A stretch of DNA of 64,000 nucleotides from positions 1 to 64,000 of the forward strand of contig NZ_MECL01000199.1 of NCBI RefSeq assembly GCF_014596445.1. Direction: 5' to 3'. This DNA comes from Streptomyces sp. CBMA29. GTDB lineage: Bacteria > Actinomycetota > Actinomycetes > Streptomycetales > Streptomycetaceae. The notes under the pieces were generated by a model that did no database searches, was not told the origin of the DNA, and worked only from the letters and a program-made list of their open reading frames with translations. The position numbers and the translations under genes are program-made. Of the stretch, positions 24,621 through 35,190 are shown one piece after another (position 1 is the stretch's first letter; each line of letters starts with the position of its first letter).

Positions 24621-26855
24621 ATGCCGCACAGTGAAGTGCAGGGACCAACACGGCGCGTGCTCGTCACGACGGGGCTGGCCGCCGCGTTCGTCGCGGCGAC
24701 GGAGGCGGGCGGGGGCCGGGCCGTCGCCGCGGAACCGGCCGCGGGAGCCGCACCGCAGGGCGCCTCGGTCCCAGGCTCGGCCCCAGGATCGGTCCCAGGC
24801 TCGGTCCCCGCCTCGGCCCCCGCCTCGCGGCCCGGCGGCAAGGCGCCGTCGGGCAAGTGGGACGCCTTCAACCTCTCCCCCGGCAGCCGTACGGTGCGCC
24901 CGGTCGCGGTCTACACGCTCACCGGCGTGGTGCGGCAGCCCGAGGCGCTGGTGGTCAAGGGGCGCGGCGCCAAGGCCGTCACCCGGATCACCGGCAAGGG
25001 CTCCTCCGTAACCTTCGACTTCGGCAAGGAGGTCGGCGGCTTCGTCACTCTCAGCTTCGGGGCGAGCGGTGAAACGAATCAGACGATCGGGCTGACGTAC
25101 TCCGAGCTGTCCAACTTCGTCAGCACGTCATCCAGCGACGGGTCGAACGGCGGCGGCAACAACGAGCCCGCCGTGCGGTACGCGGTGACGCCCGGCGGCC
25201 GGGTCAGTACCGACAAGGACACCCCGGTCGCGGGCGCGGGTCCCGCCGCGACCGCGCACCCGGCGTCCCAACTGCGCGGCGGCTTCCGCTACGTGACGGT
25301 GGTCAACGAGACCTCGGGCTCCGTGGACCTGACCGATGTCTCGGTACGGATCACCTTCGCGCCGAACGCCGCCGACCTGTCGGCGTACCCCAACTACTTC
25401 TACTGCGACGACGACATGCTCAACCGGGTCTGGTACGCGGGCGCCTACACCGTGCAGACCAACATCATCGCCGCCGACCAGGGCCGGGTCTGGGGCCCGC
25501 CGGACCTCGGCTGGGACAACAGCGCGAAGGTCGGCGAGGCGGGCGGCACCGTGCTGGTCGACGGCGCCAAGCGCGACCGTACGGTGTGGCCGGGCGACCT
25601 CGGCATCTCCGTACTGACCGACTATGTGTCGCTGGGCGACCTGGTGACCGTGCGCGACTCGCTCCAGACGCTCTACAACCACCAGGACGCCGGCGGCGCG
25701 CTCCCTTACGCGGGCCCGGCGGTGAACTTCATCGGCAACTCCGACGCCTACCACCTGTGGACGCTCATCGGCACGGCGAGTTACGTCCAGCTCAGCGGCG
25801 ACACCGCGTGGGCGCGCACAGCGTACGACGCGTACAAGAAGGCCGTGACGTACATCGTCGCGAAGATCGACGGTGACGGGCTGCTGAACGTCACCAGCGC
25901 GGCGGACTGGGCGCGTTCGGACGCGGACGGCAAGAATCTCGAAGCCAACGCCATCATGTACCGGGCGCTGGTGACCGCGAGCGCGCTCGCCACGACGCTC
26001 GGCGACCCGGCCTCGGCGGGCGCGTGGAGGGCGAAGGCCGCCGCGCTCAAGTCGGCGCTGGAGAACGGCGGTTACTGGGACGAGGCGGTGGGCCTGTACC
26101 GCGACAAGCCGACCGGCGGCGGCGCCTCGCTGTATCCGCAGGACGGCAACGCGCTGGCCGTGTGGTTCGGCCTGGTGGACTCCGCGGACCGCGCGCGGAC
26201 CATCAGCGCCTCGCTGGCCTGGCGTTGGACGGCGGTCGGCGCGCTGTCGCCGGAGAAGAGCGGTTCCTCCGTGCACCCGTTCCCCGGCGGCATGGAGGTG
26301 CACGCGCACTTCGCCGCGGGGCAGGACGCGACCGCGCTCGACCTGATCCGCCGCGAGTGGGGCTTCATGCTCGACAGCCCCACGGGGACGGCCAGTACGT
26401 TCTGGGAGGGCTACCGCACCGACGGCACGTCGGACTACTCCGGTTCGTACATGAGCGCCGCGCACGGCTGGTCGACGGGCCCGACCTCGGCGCTGACGTA
26501 CCGCTTCCTGGGCATCTCCCCCACCGGTGACGCGGGCGCGGGGCACCGCGTGGAGCCGCACCCCGGCGAACAGCGTTTCGCACAGGGTCAGTTGACCACC
26601 GCGAAGGGTGTGATCGGCGCGTCGTGGCAGCAGCGGGGCGGCGGTGAGTTCGACCTGACGGTGAGCGCGCCGGGCGGCGCCGTGGACGAGATCGCGGTCC
26701 CGGTGACCGACGCGCGCACCTGTGTCGTACGTCTCGACGGCCGCACGGTCTGGCAGGGGTCGGCGCGGCGCACCGGAGTGACCTTCTCCGGCGGCTACGT
26801 GCGGATCGCGGGCGTGGCGGCGGGCACCCGCAAGGTGACCGTGCGCCGCCGCTGA
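24621..26855 (+). CDS. Tat-exported GH78-type alpha-L-rhamnosidase-like glycosidase
   Basis: 744 residues. A twin-arginine start (PTRRVLVTTGLAAAFVA) and a PGS/PAS repeat linker (about 50-70) precede a beta-sandwich region (80-250) and an (alpha/alpha)6 barrel. The barrel carries DGAKRDRTVWPGDL (314-327), equivalent to the catalytic CPxREkxGWxGD loop of GH78, and a C-terminal beta domain. GH78 enzymes remove terminal alpha-L-rhamnose from plant glycosides, pectic RG-I or gums by inversion. This subgroup is shorter than classic GH78 and the substrate is untested, so a related 6-hairpin specificity is possible. Ribosome site GGGAGA. First gene of a probable two-gene operon. Confidence 0.85.
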   Translation: MPHSEVQGPTRRVLVTTGLAAAFVAATEAGGGRAVAAEPAAGAAPQGASVPGSAPGSVPGSVPASAPASRPGGKAPSGKWDAFNLSPGSRTVRPVAVYTLTGVVRQPEALVVKGRGAKAVTRITGKGSSVTFDFGKEVGGFVTLSFGASGETNQTIGLTYSELSNFVSTSSSDGSNGGGNNEPAVRYAVTPGGRVSTDKDTPVAGAGPAATAHPASQLRGGFRYVTVVNETSGSVDLTDVSVRITFAPNAADLSAYPNYFYCDDDMLNRVWYAGAYTVQTNIIAADQGRVWGPPDLGWDNSAKVGEAGGTVLVDGAKRDRTVWPGDLGISVLTDYVSLGDLVTVRDSLQTLYNHQDAGGALPYAGPAVNFIGNSDAYHLWTLIGTASYVQLSGDTAWARTAYDAYKKAVTYIVAKIDGDGLLNVTSAADWARSDADGKNLEANAIMYRALVTASALATTLGDPASAGAWRAKAAALKSALENGGYWDEAVGLYRDKPTGGGASLYPQDGNALAVWFGLVDSADRARTISASLAWRWTAVGALSPEKSGSSVHPFPGGMEVHAHFAAGQDATALDLIRREWGFMLDSPTGTASTFWEGYRTDGTSDYSGSYMSAAHGWSTGPTSALTYRFLGISPTGDAGAGHRVEPHPGEQRFAQGQLTTAKGVIGASWQQRGGGEFDLTVSAPGGAVDEIAVPVTDARTCVVRLDGRTVWQGSARRTGVTFSGGYVRIAGVAAGTRKVTVRRR

Positions 26856-26934
26856 CCGGCCGCCCGCGCGCCCCGAAGGGTTCGCGCGGGGAACGCACCC
26901 GCTTCCGTAGAGGGACACAGAGAGGGAACGACGT

Positions 26935-29196
26935 ATGCCCATTCATGTCCGCAGGAGCCGCGCGGCTGCCGCGGCCGTCGCAGCCGGGACCGTCATGCTC
27001 GGCCTGCTGCCCGGCTCGGCCTTCGGCGCCGACGCGCCGACGACGACCGCCGCGGCGAAGGCGAACGACCCCTGGACGCAGGACGGCTACACCCCGCGCC
27101 CCGGCGACTGGCGCCCGTACGTCCTGGCGCCGGCCGGCCACACGGTCACCCCGGTCCGCGTGCTGTCGGCGACCGCCAGAGGCGGCGCGATCCAGGGCGA
27201 CCCGAAGGCGGTACTGGGCGACGGCCGCAGGACCGTGCGGCTGGTCAGCAACGGAGACCGCACCCAATCGCCGCTGCTGGCAGTGGACTTCGGCAAGGAC
27301 GTCGGCGGCCGGATCAGCGTCAAGGTGGCGGGCGCGTCCAAGACGCCGCCTCGACTGCACGTGTGCTTCAGCGAGTCGGTGCAGTACGCGGCCACCGCTC
27401 CGGGCGACAACAACGGCGAGGCGGCCCAGGCGCCGGGCTGCGACACCGCGAACATCTGGAACGGCTATCCCGGCCAGCCGTACACCTACGACGCCGACAG
27501 CCACACCCTCACCCTGGACACGGCGAAGCTGCCCGCGACCTTGACGGACACTCAACTGCGCGGCGGTTTCCGCTACGCGACGGTGTTCCTCGACGGGCCC
27601 GGCTGGGTGGACCTCGGCGCGGTGTCGGCGACGTTCGACGCGGCGCCGCGGCAGAAGTCGCCCGCCGCGTACCAGGGCTGGTTCCTGTCCAGCGACGACG
27701 AGTTGAACAAGATCTGGTACGCGGGCGCGTACACCGTGCAGCTCGACACCTGGATGTCGGACACGGCCAAGAGCTGGCCGTATGCGACGGGTGAGGGCGA
27801 TCACGCGGACAGCCAGGTTCCGAACGCCGACCCCGCCAAGGAGGTCATCTTCGACGGCGCCAAGCGGGACCGCATCGTGTGGCAGGGCGACCTGGCGGTG
27901 CAGGTCCCGGTCACGTATCTGAGCACCAACGACACGGACGCGGTGGACAATTCGCTGTCCTCGCTGGCCGCGCAGCAGTTGCCGGACGGCTACATGCCCG
28001 GCGAGAGCCTGGTGGGGCCGCACAATCAGGACGAGATCCGCACGTACGGCGAGTACGTGACGTGGTTCGTCTACAACCAGTACCAGCACTGGCTCTACAC
28101 CGGGGACCGCGCCTACCTCGACAGGTGGTGGCCCGCGCTGACGAAGGCCACCGCGTGGCTGGAGTCGGTGCGCGCCCAGGACCCGCAGGGGCTGATCGCC
28201 TTCGGCGCGGTCAACTCCTGCGGTCACTACGGCTACAGCGACTGCGGGCACGAGACGTATGTGAACGCGCTGTATGTGCGCGATCTCCAGGAGATGGCGG
28301 AGCTGGCCACCGCCCAGCACGACAAGGCCGCGTCCGGGGTGTACGCGAACCGCGCGACCGTGGTGAAGAAGGCCGTCAACGACCAGCTCTGGGACCCGGC
28401 CGTCGGTGCGTACCGGCTCTCGCGGGAGATCCCGGGCGCCTATCCGCAGGACGCCAACGCGGCGGCGGCGCTCACCGGTGTCGCCGACCAGCGGCGGGCG
28501 AGCAGCGCGATGGACTATCTGCGGCGGACGAGTTGGGGCCCCTACGGCGCGCTGACGATGGCGCCGAGCACGCCCAACGCGTCGATCGGGCCCGTCTACG
28601 AGCCGCTGCCCAGCGGTTTCGAGGCGAGCGCGCGGCTGGGTCTGGCCGACGCGAGCGGCGCGCAGCAGACCGGCGGCCTGGATCTGATCCGTACCTTCTG
28701 GGGCTACCAGCTCTCGCAGGACCCGGGCGGCACCTTCTGGGAGAAGGCCAACCTGGCGGGGCAGCCCGCTCTTTCGCAGTTCACCAGCCTCGCGCACGGC
28801 TGGGCTTCGGGACCGACGGTCAGCCTCACCAACCAGGTGCTGGGCATCCGGCCGACCGGCGCGGGCTTCGCCTCGTACGCGGTCGTGCCCACGCCCGGCG
28901 ACCTCACGTGGGCGCAGGGCAAGGTGCCCACACCGCACGGCGCGATAGCCGCGTCCTGGCGCGCGAACGGCAGCGGATTCACGCTGGCCACCGACGCGCC
29001 GCGCGGCACCACCGGCAGGCTCGCGGTGCCGACCGGCGGCGCGAAGGCGCGGGTCACCCTGGACGGGCGGACCGTCTGGGACGGCACGCGGGCCGTCGGC
29101 GGCGCGCGCGTCAGCAGTGACGGGGTGAACGTGTACGTGGCCGCGGTCGGCGCCGGGCACCACACGCTCGTCTCGCACAAGACGCGCCAGCGGTAG
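26935..29196 (+). CDS. Secreted GH78-type alpha-L-rhamnosidase-like glycosidase
   Basis: 753 residues, a paralogue of the preceding gene: both share TQLRGGFRYATV or equivalent, IWYAGAYTVQ, and the acid loop DGAKRDRIVWQGDL (307-320). A Sec/Tat-like signal (HVRRSRAAAAAVAAGTVMLG ... AFGA) ends near residue 31. The ATG follows GAGGGA. It lies 79 bp after the first GH78 gene with no promoter-like site or hairpin between them, so cotranscription is likely. The two proteins are divergent enough to have different specificities, for instance different rhamnose linkages. Followed by a strong terminator. Confidence 0.86.
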   Translation: MPIHVRRSRAAAAAVAAGTVMLGLLPGSAFGADAPTTTAAAKANDPWTQDGYTPRPGDWRPYVLAPAGHTVTPVRVLSATARGGAIQGDPKAVLGDGRRTVRLVSNGDRTQSPLLAVDFGKDVGGRISVKVAGASKTPPRLHVCFSESVQYAATAPGDNNGEAAQAPGCDTANIWNGYPGQPYTYDADSHTLTLDTAKLPATLTDTQLRGGFRYATVFLDGPGWVDLGAVSATFDAAPRQKSPAAYQGWFLSSDDELNKIWYAGAYTVQLDTWMSDTAKSWPYATGEGDHADSQVPNADPAKEVIFDGAKRDRIVWQGDLAVQVPVTYLSTNDTDAVDNSLSSLAAQQLPDGYMPGESLVGPHNQDEIRTYGEYVTWFVYNQYQHWLYTGDRAYLDRWWPALTKATAWLESVRAQDPQGLIAFGAVNSCGHYGYSDCGHETYVNALYVRDLQEMAELATAQHDKAASGVYANRATVVKKAVNDQLWDPAVGAYRLSREIPGAYPQDANAAAALTGVADQRRASSAMDYLRRTSWGPYGALTMAPSTPNASIGPVYEPLPSGFEASARLGLADASGAQQTGGLDLIRTFWGYQLSQDPGGTFWEKANLAGQPALSQFTSLAHGWASGPTVSLTNQVLGIRPTGAGFASYAVVPTPGDLTWAQGKVPTPHGAIAASWRANGSGFTLATDAPRGTTGRLAVPTGGAKARVTLDGRTVWDGTRAVGGARVSSDGVNVYVAAVGAGHHTLVSHKTRQR

Positions 29197-29207
29197 GGGA
29201 ATTGAGG

Positions 29208-29254
29208 GACGACGGCCCGCGGGCGGTGGGGAGACCGCCTCGCGGGCCGTCGTC
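29208..29254. terminator. Bidirectional terminator between GH78 pair and acs
   Basis: A 14-bp stem (GACGACGGCCCGCG and complement) extended by a further 6 bp after a one-base bulge, loop of about 6 nt. It stands between the end of the GH78 operon and the convergent acs gene. Confidence 0.8.
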
Positions 29255-29304
29255 GCGTACCGGCCGGGACCGGATCCGGCGCGGTACGCCGCCGCCGCTC
29301 CCCG

Positions 29305-31292
<1,988 letters not shown>

Positions 31293-31296
<4 letters not shown>

Positions 31297-31940
31297 GAGT
31301 GGGGCTCCTCCACCGGTCCGCCGCGGCGGCCGACGGGGAGTCCTGACAACGGGAGCACGGGGACGACCGCGCGCTTCCAGGTGCTGTTGGTGACGACGGC
31401 GAAGGAGGCGTACCAGGCGAACACGGCGGTGACCAGGCCGATCCAGCCGCCGACCTTGGTGATGGTGACGGACTTGTCGAATTCGGCGACGGTCAGCACG
31501 ATGAAGGTCGCCGACAGGGCCACGAAGACCGCGAACAGCGCGGCGTTGGTCCGCAGGGCCGCGACCGTCATGTAGACGGTGAAGATCGCCCAGATCAGCA
31601 GATAGAGGCCGGTGGCCTGGTTGGCCGTGTCCGGGGGCAGGTCGCCGACGACGAATTTCACGTAGGCCGCGTAGGAGAGCCAGAAGGCGCCGTAGGAGCC
31701 GAAGGCGGTGGCCCCGAAGGTGTTGCCCTTCTTGAACTCCCACATTCCGGCGAGCAGTTGCATGAGTCCGCCGTAGAACAGCGCGAGCGGCAGGACCACC
31801 GTGAGCAGATTCTGGTCGATGAGGTGGGCGTTGAAGGAACTGAGGACGAAGGTGGTGGCGGCGAACGCGGCGAGGCCGAGCGGTCCGGGGTCGGCGATGC
31901 CGTCCACGGGCGGCCGTTCGGTCGTGACGGGGGTGCTCAT
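31293..31940 (-). CDS. satP: Acetate uptake transporter (SatP/GPR1-FUN34-YaaH family)
   Basis: 215 residues with six hydrophobic segments. The family signature near the first segment appears as DPGPLGLAAFAATTFVLSSF (usual form NPxPLGL, here Asp for the first Asn), followed by FYGGLMQLLAGMWEF. SatP proteins are acetate/succinate channels. Start at MSTPVTTER behind GAGGAGGGA. Its stop overlaps acs, so the two are translated together. The region upstream (31941-32123) holds a 21-bp direct repeat that may be a LytTR site. Confidence 0.92.
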
Positions 31941-32101
31941 CTGCGGTTCCCTCCTCGTTGAGGAACGGCGGCGCGAGTCGCGGTACGTACGCCGCCGCAG
32001 GCCGTGCTGGGCCCGCTCCCACGCTAGGAACGGCGACGTCGGGGGGCCACAGCCACACATCGGACGTCGCCCAGCGGTCGGGTCCGGGCGACGGACGGTC
32101 C

Positions 32102-32143
32102 GTCAGATACGGTGAGCGGTCGGTCAGGTACGGCGAACGGTCG
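32102..32143. promoter_or_regulatory. Two 21-bp direct repeats upstream of satP-acs, candidate LytTR site
   Basis: Two adjacent copies of a 21-bp unit (GTCAGrTACGGyGArCGGTCG, 18 of 21 identical), flanked by further partial copies of the CGGTC end. The second copy overlaps the last codons of the symporter gene. LytTR regulators bind pairs of short direct repeats spaced about two helical turns apart, so a 21-bp period fits the LytTR regulator encoded three genes upstream. They sit about 160-200 bp before satP. Confidence 0.5.
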
Positions 32144-33980
32144 GTGACCGCTCACCGGCGGGTCCCGGTGCGCCGGGCGTCTCCCGCGGTACAGGGACGC
32201 CGAGTTGGCCGGACTGACCGGGCCGACCGGGTTCCGGCTGCGCGCCGACCTCCTCCGGAAGGTGCATCCGCAGCATCACCCGGTCGACGTCCGCGCGCGA
32301 GATCCGGCCGCGGGTCAGCAGCGACCCGACGACCATCACGGCGAAGGCCACGGGGACGGTCCAGGCCGCGGGTTCCTCGAGCAGCGCGGCGATCCAGCCG
32401 CCGCCGGGTCCGCGCACGCTGGTCAGCACGACCGCGACGGCGGCGAGCCCGCCACCGGCCACCAGGCCGAACAGCGCGCCCAGGTCGGTCAGTCCGCGCC
32501 ACCAGATGCCCAGCACCAGCAACGGGCAGAAGGACGAGGCCGCGACGGCGAAGGCCAGGCCGATCGCGTCGGCCACCGGCAGGCCGGGGGTCGCGACCGT
32601 CATCGCCAGCGGCGGTACGGCCGCCGCGAGCGAGGCCCAGCGGAAGCCGTGGGTCGAGCCGCGCAGCAGATCCTGCGAGACCACGCCGGCCACCGACACC
32701 GTGAGTCCCGACGCGGTCGACACGAAGGCGGCGAAGGCTCCCGCGGTCGCCAGCGCCGCCAGCAGCCGCCCCGCCTCACCGGCCTGTGTGATCTGCGGCA
32801 GCACCAGGACCGCGGTGTCGGTCTGCCCGGTGAGCAGCAGTTGCGGCGCGAAGATCCGGCCGAGCGCGCCGTAGACCGGCGGCAGCAGGTAGAAGCCGCT
32901 CAGCAGGATCAGGACGAGCAGCGTCGTACGGCGGGCGGCCCGGCCGTCGGGGTTGGTGTAGAAGCGGACGAGGACGTGCGGCAGGCCCATCGTGCCGAGG
33001 AAGGTGGCCAGCAGGATCGAGTAGACGGCGTACAGCGGGTGCGATCTGCCGCCCGCCCCGGACAGCGGGCTCGCCCACATGGCGCCGGTCGCCGGTTCGA
33101 GACCGACCTTGTGCGGTACGGGGACGCCTTCGGGGAAGGTCAGGCCGGCGCCGCCTTCCGCCGTGTGCTCGCCCCGCACCAGCCGTACGGGCACGCCGTG
33201 TTGGTCGCCGCCGGTCGCCGGTCCTTCGCCGTAGGCCGTGCCGTCGAGGGTGCCGCTGACCGTCACCGTCACGGGTGTCGTCACGTCGAAGCGGACCTGG
33301 GTGTCGAGCCGTACGACCGTGGTGTGCGGGAAGCGCGGCACGTCGGGCGCGGTCAGCGAGGGCGTGCCCGCCGACCGCCAGGCCAGGACGAGGAAGACGG
33401 CGGGCACCGCGATGGCGGTGAGCTTCAGCCAGAAGTGGAAGCCCTGCACGAGGGTGACGCTGCGCATGCCGCCCGCCGCCGAGACGCCGACGACAGCCGC
33501 CGCCACGACCACCGCGCCGACCCAGCGCGGCGCGCCCGTCACCGTCTGGAGGGTGAGGCCCGCGCCCTGCAACTGCGGTACGAGGTAGAGCCAGGCGATG
33601 ACGGCGACGAAGACGCTCGCCACCCGGCGCACGGCCGTCGACCCGAGGCGTTCCTCGGCGAAGTCCGGCAGCGTGTACGCGCCCGAGCGGCGCAGGGGCG
33701 CCGCGACCAGCAGCAACAGCACCAGATATCCGGCCGTGTAACCCACCGGGTAGGCCAGCATGTCGACGCCGTAGGCCATCAACAGGCCCGCGACGCCCAG
33801 GAAAGAGGCGGCCGACAGATACTCGCCGCCGATCGCCGAGGCGTTCCACAGCGGTGAGATCTCGCGGGAGGCGACGTAGAAGTCCGAGGTGGCGCGGGAC
33901 AGCCGCAGGCCGTAGAAGCCGACCGCGACGGTCGCCACGAGGACGACGACGAGGGCGGTGAAGCCGAGCGCCGGATTCAT
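32124..33980 (-). CDS. Sodium/solute symporter (SSS family, ActP/MctC-like) with exported insert
   Basis: 618 residues with about 13 hydrophobic segments. The N-terminal pattern is that of acetate/monocarboxylate symporters: ATSDFYVASREISPLWNASA, IGGEYLSAASFLG, YPVGY and LPDFAEERLGS. Between helices, at about residues 205-310, is a roughly 100-residue hydrophilic beta-rich insert not present in E. coli ActP. The gene overlaps the DUF485 gene upstream (ATGA), the same order as yjcH-actP in enterobacteria. Location beside satP and acs supports acetate, propionate or pyruvate as substrate. Pro/Gly-rich C-terminal tail. Confidence 0.9.
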   Translation of the reverse strand: MNPALGFTALVVVLVATVAVGFYGLRLSRATSDFYVASREISPLWNASAIGGEYLSAASFLGVAGLLMAYGVDMLAYPVGYTAGYLVLLLLVAAPLRRSGAYTLPDFAEERLGSTAVRRVASVFVAVIAWLYLVPQLQGAGLTLQTVTGAPRWVGAVVVAAAVVGVSAAGGMRSVTLVQGFHFWLKLTAIAVPAVFLVLAWRSAGTPSLTAPDVPRFPHTTVVRLDTQVRFDVTTPVTVTVSGTLDGTAYGEGPATGGDQHGVPVRLVRGEHTAEGGAGLTFPEGVPVPHKVGLEPATGAMWASPLSGAGGRSHPLYAVYSILLATFLGTMGLPHVLVRFYTNPDGRAARRTTLLVLILLSGFYLLPPVYGALGRIFAPQLLLTGQTDTAVLVLPQITQAGEAGRLLAALATAGAFAAFVSTASGLTVSVAGVVSQDLLRGSTHGFRWASLAAAVPPLAMTVATPGLPVADAIGLAFAVAASSFCPLLVLGIWWRGLTDLGALFGLVAGGGLAAVAVVLTSVRGPGGGWIAALLEEPAAWTVPVAFAVMVVGSLLTRGRISRADVDRVMLRMHLPEEVGAQPEPGRPGQSGQLGVPVPRETPGAPGPAGERSPTVRRT

Positions 33981-34438
33981 CCGGCCTCCGGGCCGGGGGC
34001 GGTTTCCTTCGTGGCCGCGGGTCCAGGCCCCGGGCCCGGACCCGGCGCCGGACCGGGGGCGTTGAGCAGATCCGTGAAGTCCCGCTCGACGCGCTCCGCG
34101 TGCCGTACGTGGAACCAGGCCGCGCCCACCAGCAGCGGGTAGGCGACGACACCGAGCAGCAGCCAGGCGAGCCGGACCCCGAGGACCTCCACGGTGCGCA
34201 GCCCCGGCGCGAGCGCGAACGCGCCGGGCAGTCCGCCGATGACGACCGCGAGGACGGCCAGCACACCGAGCGAGAGCCGCAGTTGGTCCCTGACCAGGGA
34301 GCGGACATAGACCTGGCCGAGGCGCGGCTGCGCGTGCAGGTCCTCGGCGACGGCCCGCGCGGACCAGCCGCCGGTACGGTCGCGGCGCGGCGCGGTCACC
34401 GCGACCCGGCGCGGCGGGGGCGGCTGCGAACCGCTCAT
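33977..34438 (-). CDS. DUF485 membrane protein (YjcH-like)
   Basis: 153 residues with two central hydrophobic segments (SLGVLAVLAVVIGGLPGAFAL and AWLLLGVVAYPLLVGAAWF). DUF485 proteins nearly always accompany ActP-type symporters and probably act as an accessory subunit. A Gly-Pro repeat near the C terminus (PGPGPGPGP) makes it longer than YjcH. Both ends overlap neighbours (ATGA with the LytTR gene before it and with the symporter after it), so the whole block is translationally coupled. Start at MSGSQPPPP. Confidence 0.88.
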   Translation of the reverse strand: MSGSQPPPPRRVAVTAPRRDRTGGWSARAVAEDLHAQPRLGQVYVRSLVRDQLRLSLGVLAVLAVVIGGLPGAFALAPGLRTVEVLGVRLAWLLLGVVAYPLLVGAAWFHVRHAERVERDFTDLLNAPGPAPGPGPGPGPAATKETAPGPEAG

Positions 34439-35190
34439 GACGGCCCCTCGCCCGGCGCGGGCGACCACTGCATCAGCAGGTCCCGCAGTTCCCTGGAGTG
34501 GCGTCGGCTGACCGGGAGTTCACCGCCCGCGACCCGTACCGTCCAGTGCCCGGCGTCCGAGCGCAGCTCCTCCACGTGGCGGAGCGAGACCAGGTAGCCG
34601 CGGTGGATGCGGACGAAGCCGTGCTGCGCCCAGCGCTCCTCCAGGACGGCGAGCGCTATCCGGACCAGTGGCGCGTGGCCGCCCGCGTGCAGGCGTACGT
34701 AGTCCCCCTGCGCCTCGACGTACGCGACGTCCTCGCGGCGGATGAAGCGGGTGACCCCGCCGAGGTCGACCGGGATGCGCTCGTCGGAGCGGCCGGCGGG
34801 CGCGGCTCCCGGCGTGTTGCCCTCGATGACGGCGGCGACGCGGCGGACCGCCTCGGCCAGCCGTTCCCTGCCGACCGGTTTGAGCAGGTAGTCGCAGGCT
34901 TTGAGGGCGAAGGCGTCGACGGCGAAGTCCTCGTAGGCGGTGACGAAGACGACCGCGGGCGGCCGGGCGAAGCGGCCGAGTACGCGGACCAGGTCGAGAC
35001 CGTCGAGGCCCGGCATCCGGATGTCGAGGAAGACGGCCTCGACCGACTCGTCCTCCAGCAGCCGCAGGGCCTCGTCGCTGCTGCCCGCGGTGAGCACCCG
35101 GCCGACCCGCCGGTCGCCGCGCAGCAGATACGTCAGGTCCTCCAGGGCGGGCGGTTCGTCGTCAACGGCCAGGACCTGCAACGGTTTCAC
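34435..35190 (-). CDS. LytTR-family response regulator
   Basis: 251 residues: a receiver domain (acidic pair Asp10/Asp11, phosphoacceptor Asp56 in FLDIRMP, Lys104 in LLKPV) and a LytTR DNA-binding domain at about 140-245 (VAYVEAQGDYVRLH ... RIHRGYLVSLRHV ... PVSRRHSREL). Starts at GTG overlapping the kinase stop (GTGA). With its LytS-type kinase it resembles the YpdAB and BtsSR systems that control carboxylate transporters, so the likely targets are the symporter, satP and acs downstream. The 21-bp repeats near 32102-32143 are the best visible candidate site. Confidence 0.93.
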   Translation of the reverse strand: MKPLQVLAVDDEPPALEDLTYLLRGDRRVGRVLTAGSSDEALRLLEDESVEAVFLDIRMPGLDGLDLVRVLGRFARPPAVVFVTAYEDFAVDAFALKACDYLLKPVGRERLAEAVRRVAAVIEGNTPGAAPAGRSDERIPVDLGGVTRFIRREDVAYVEAQGDYVRLHAGGHAPLVRIALAVLEERWAQHGFVRIHRGYLVSLRHVEELRSDAGHWTVRVAGGELPVSRRHSRELRDLLMQWSPAPGEGPS

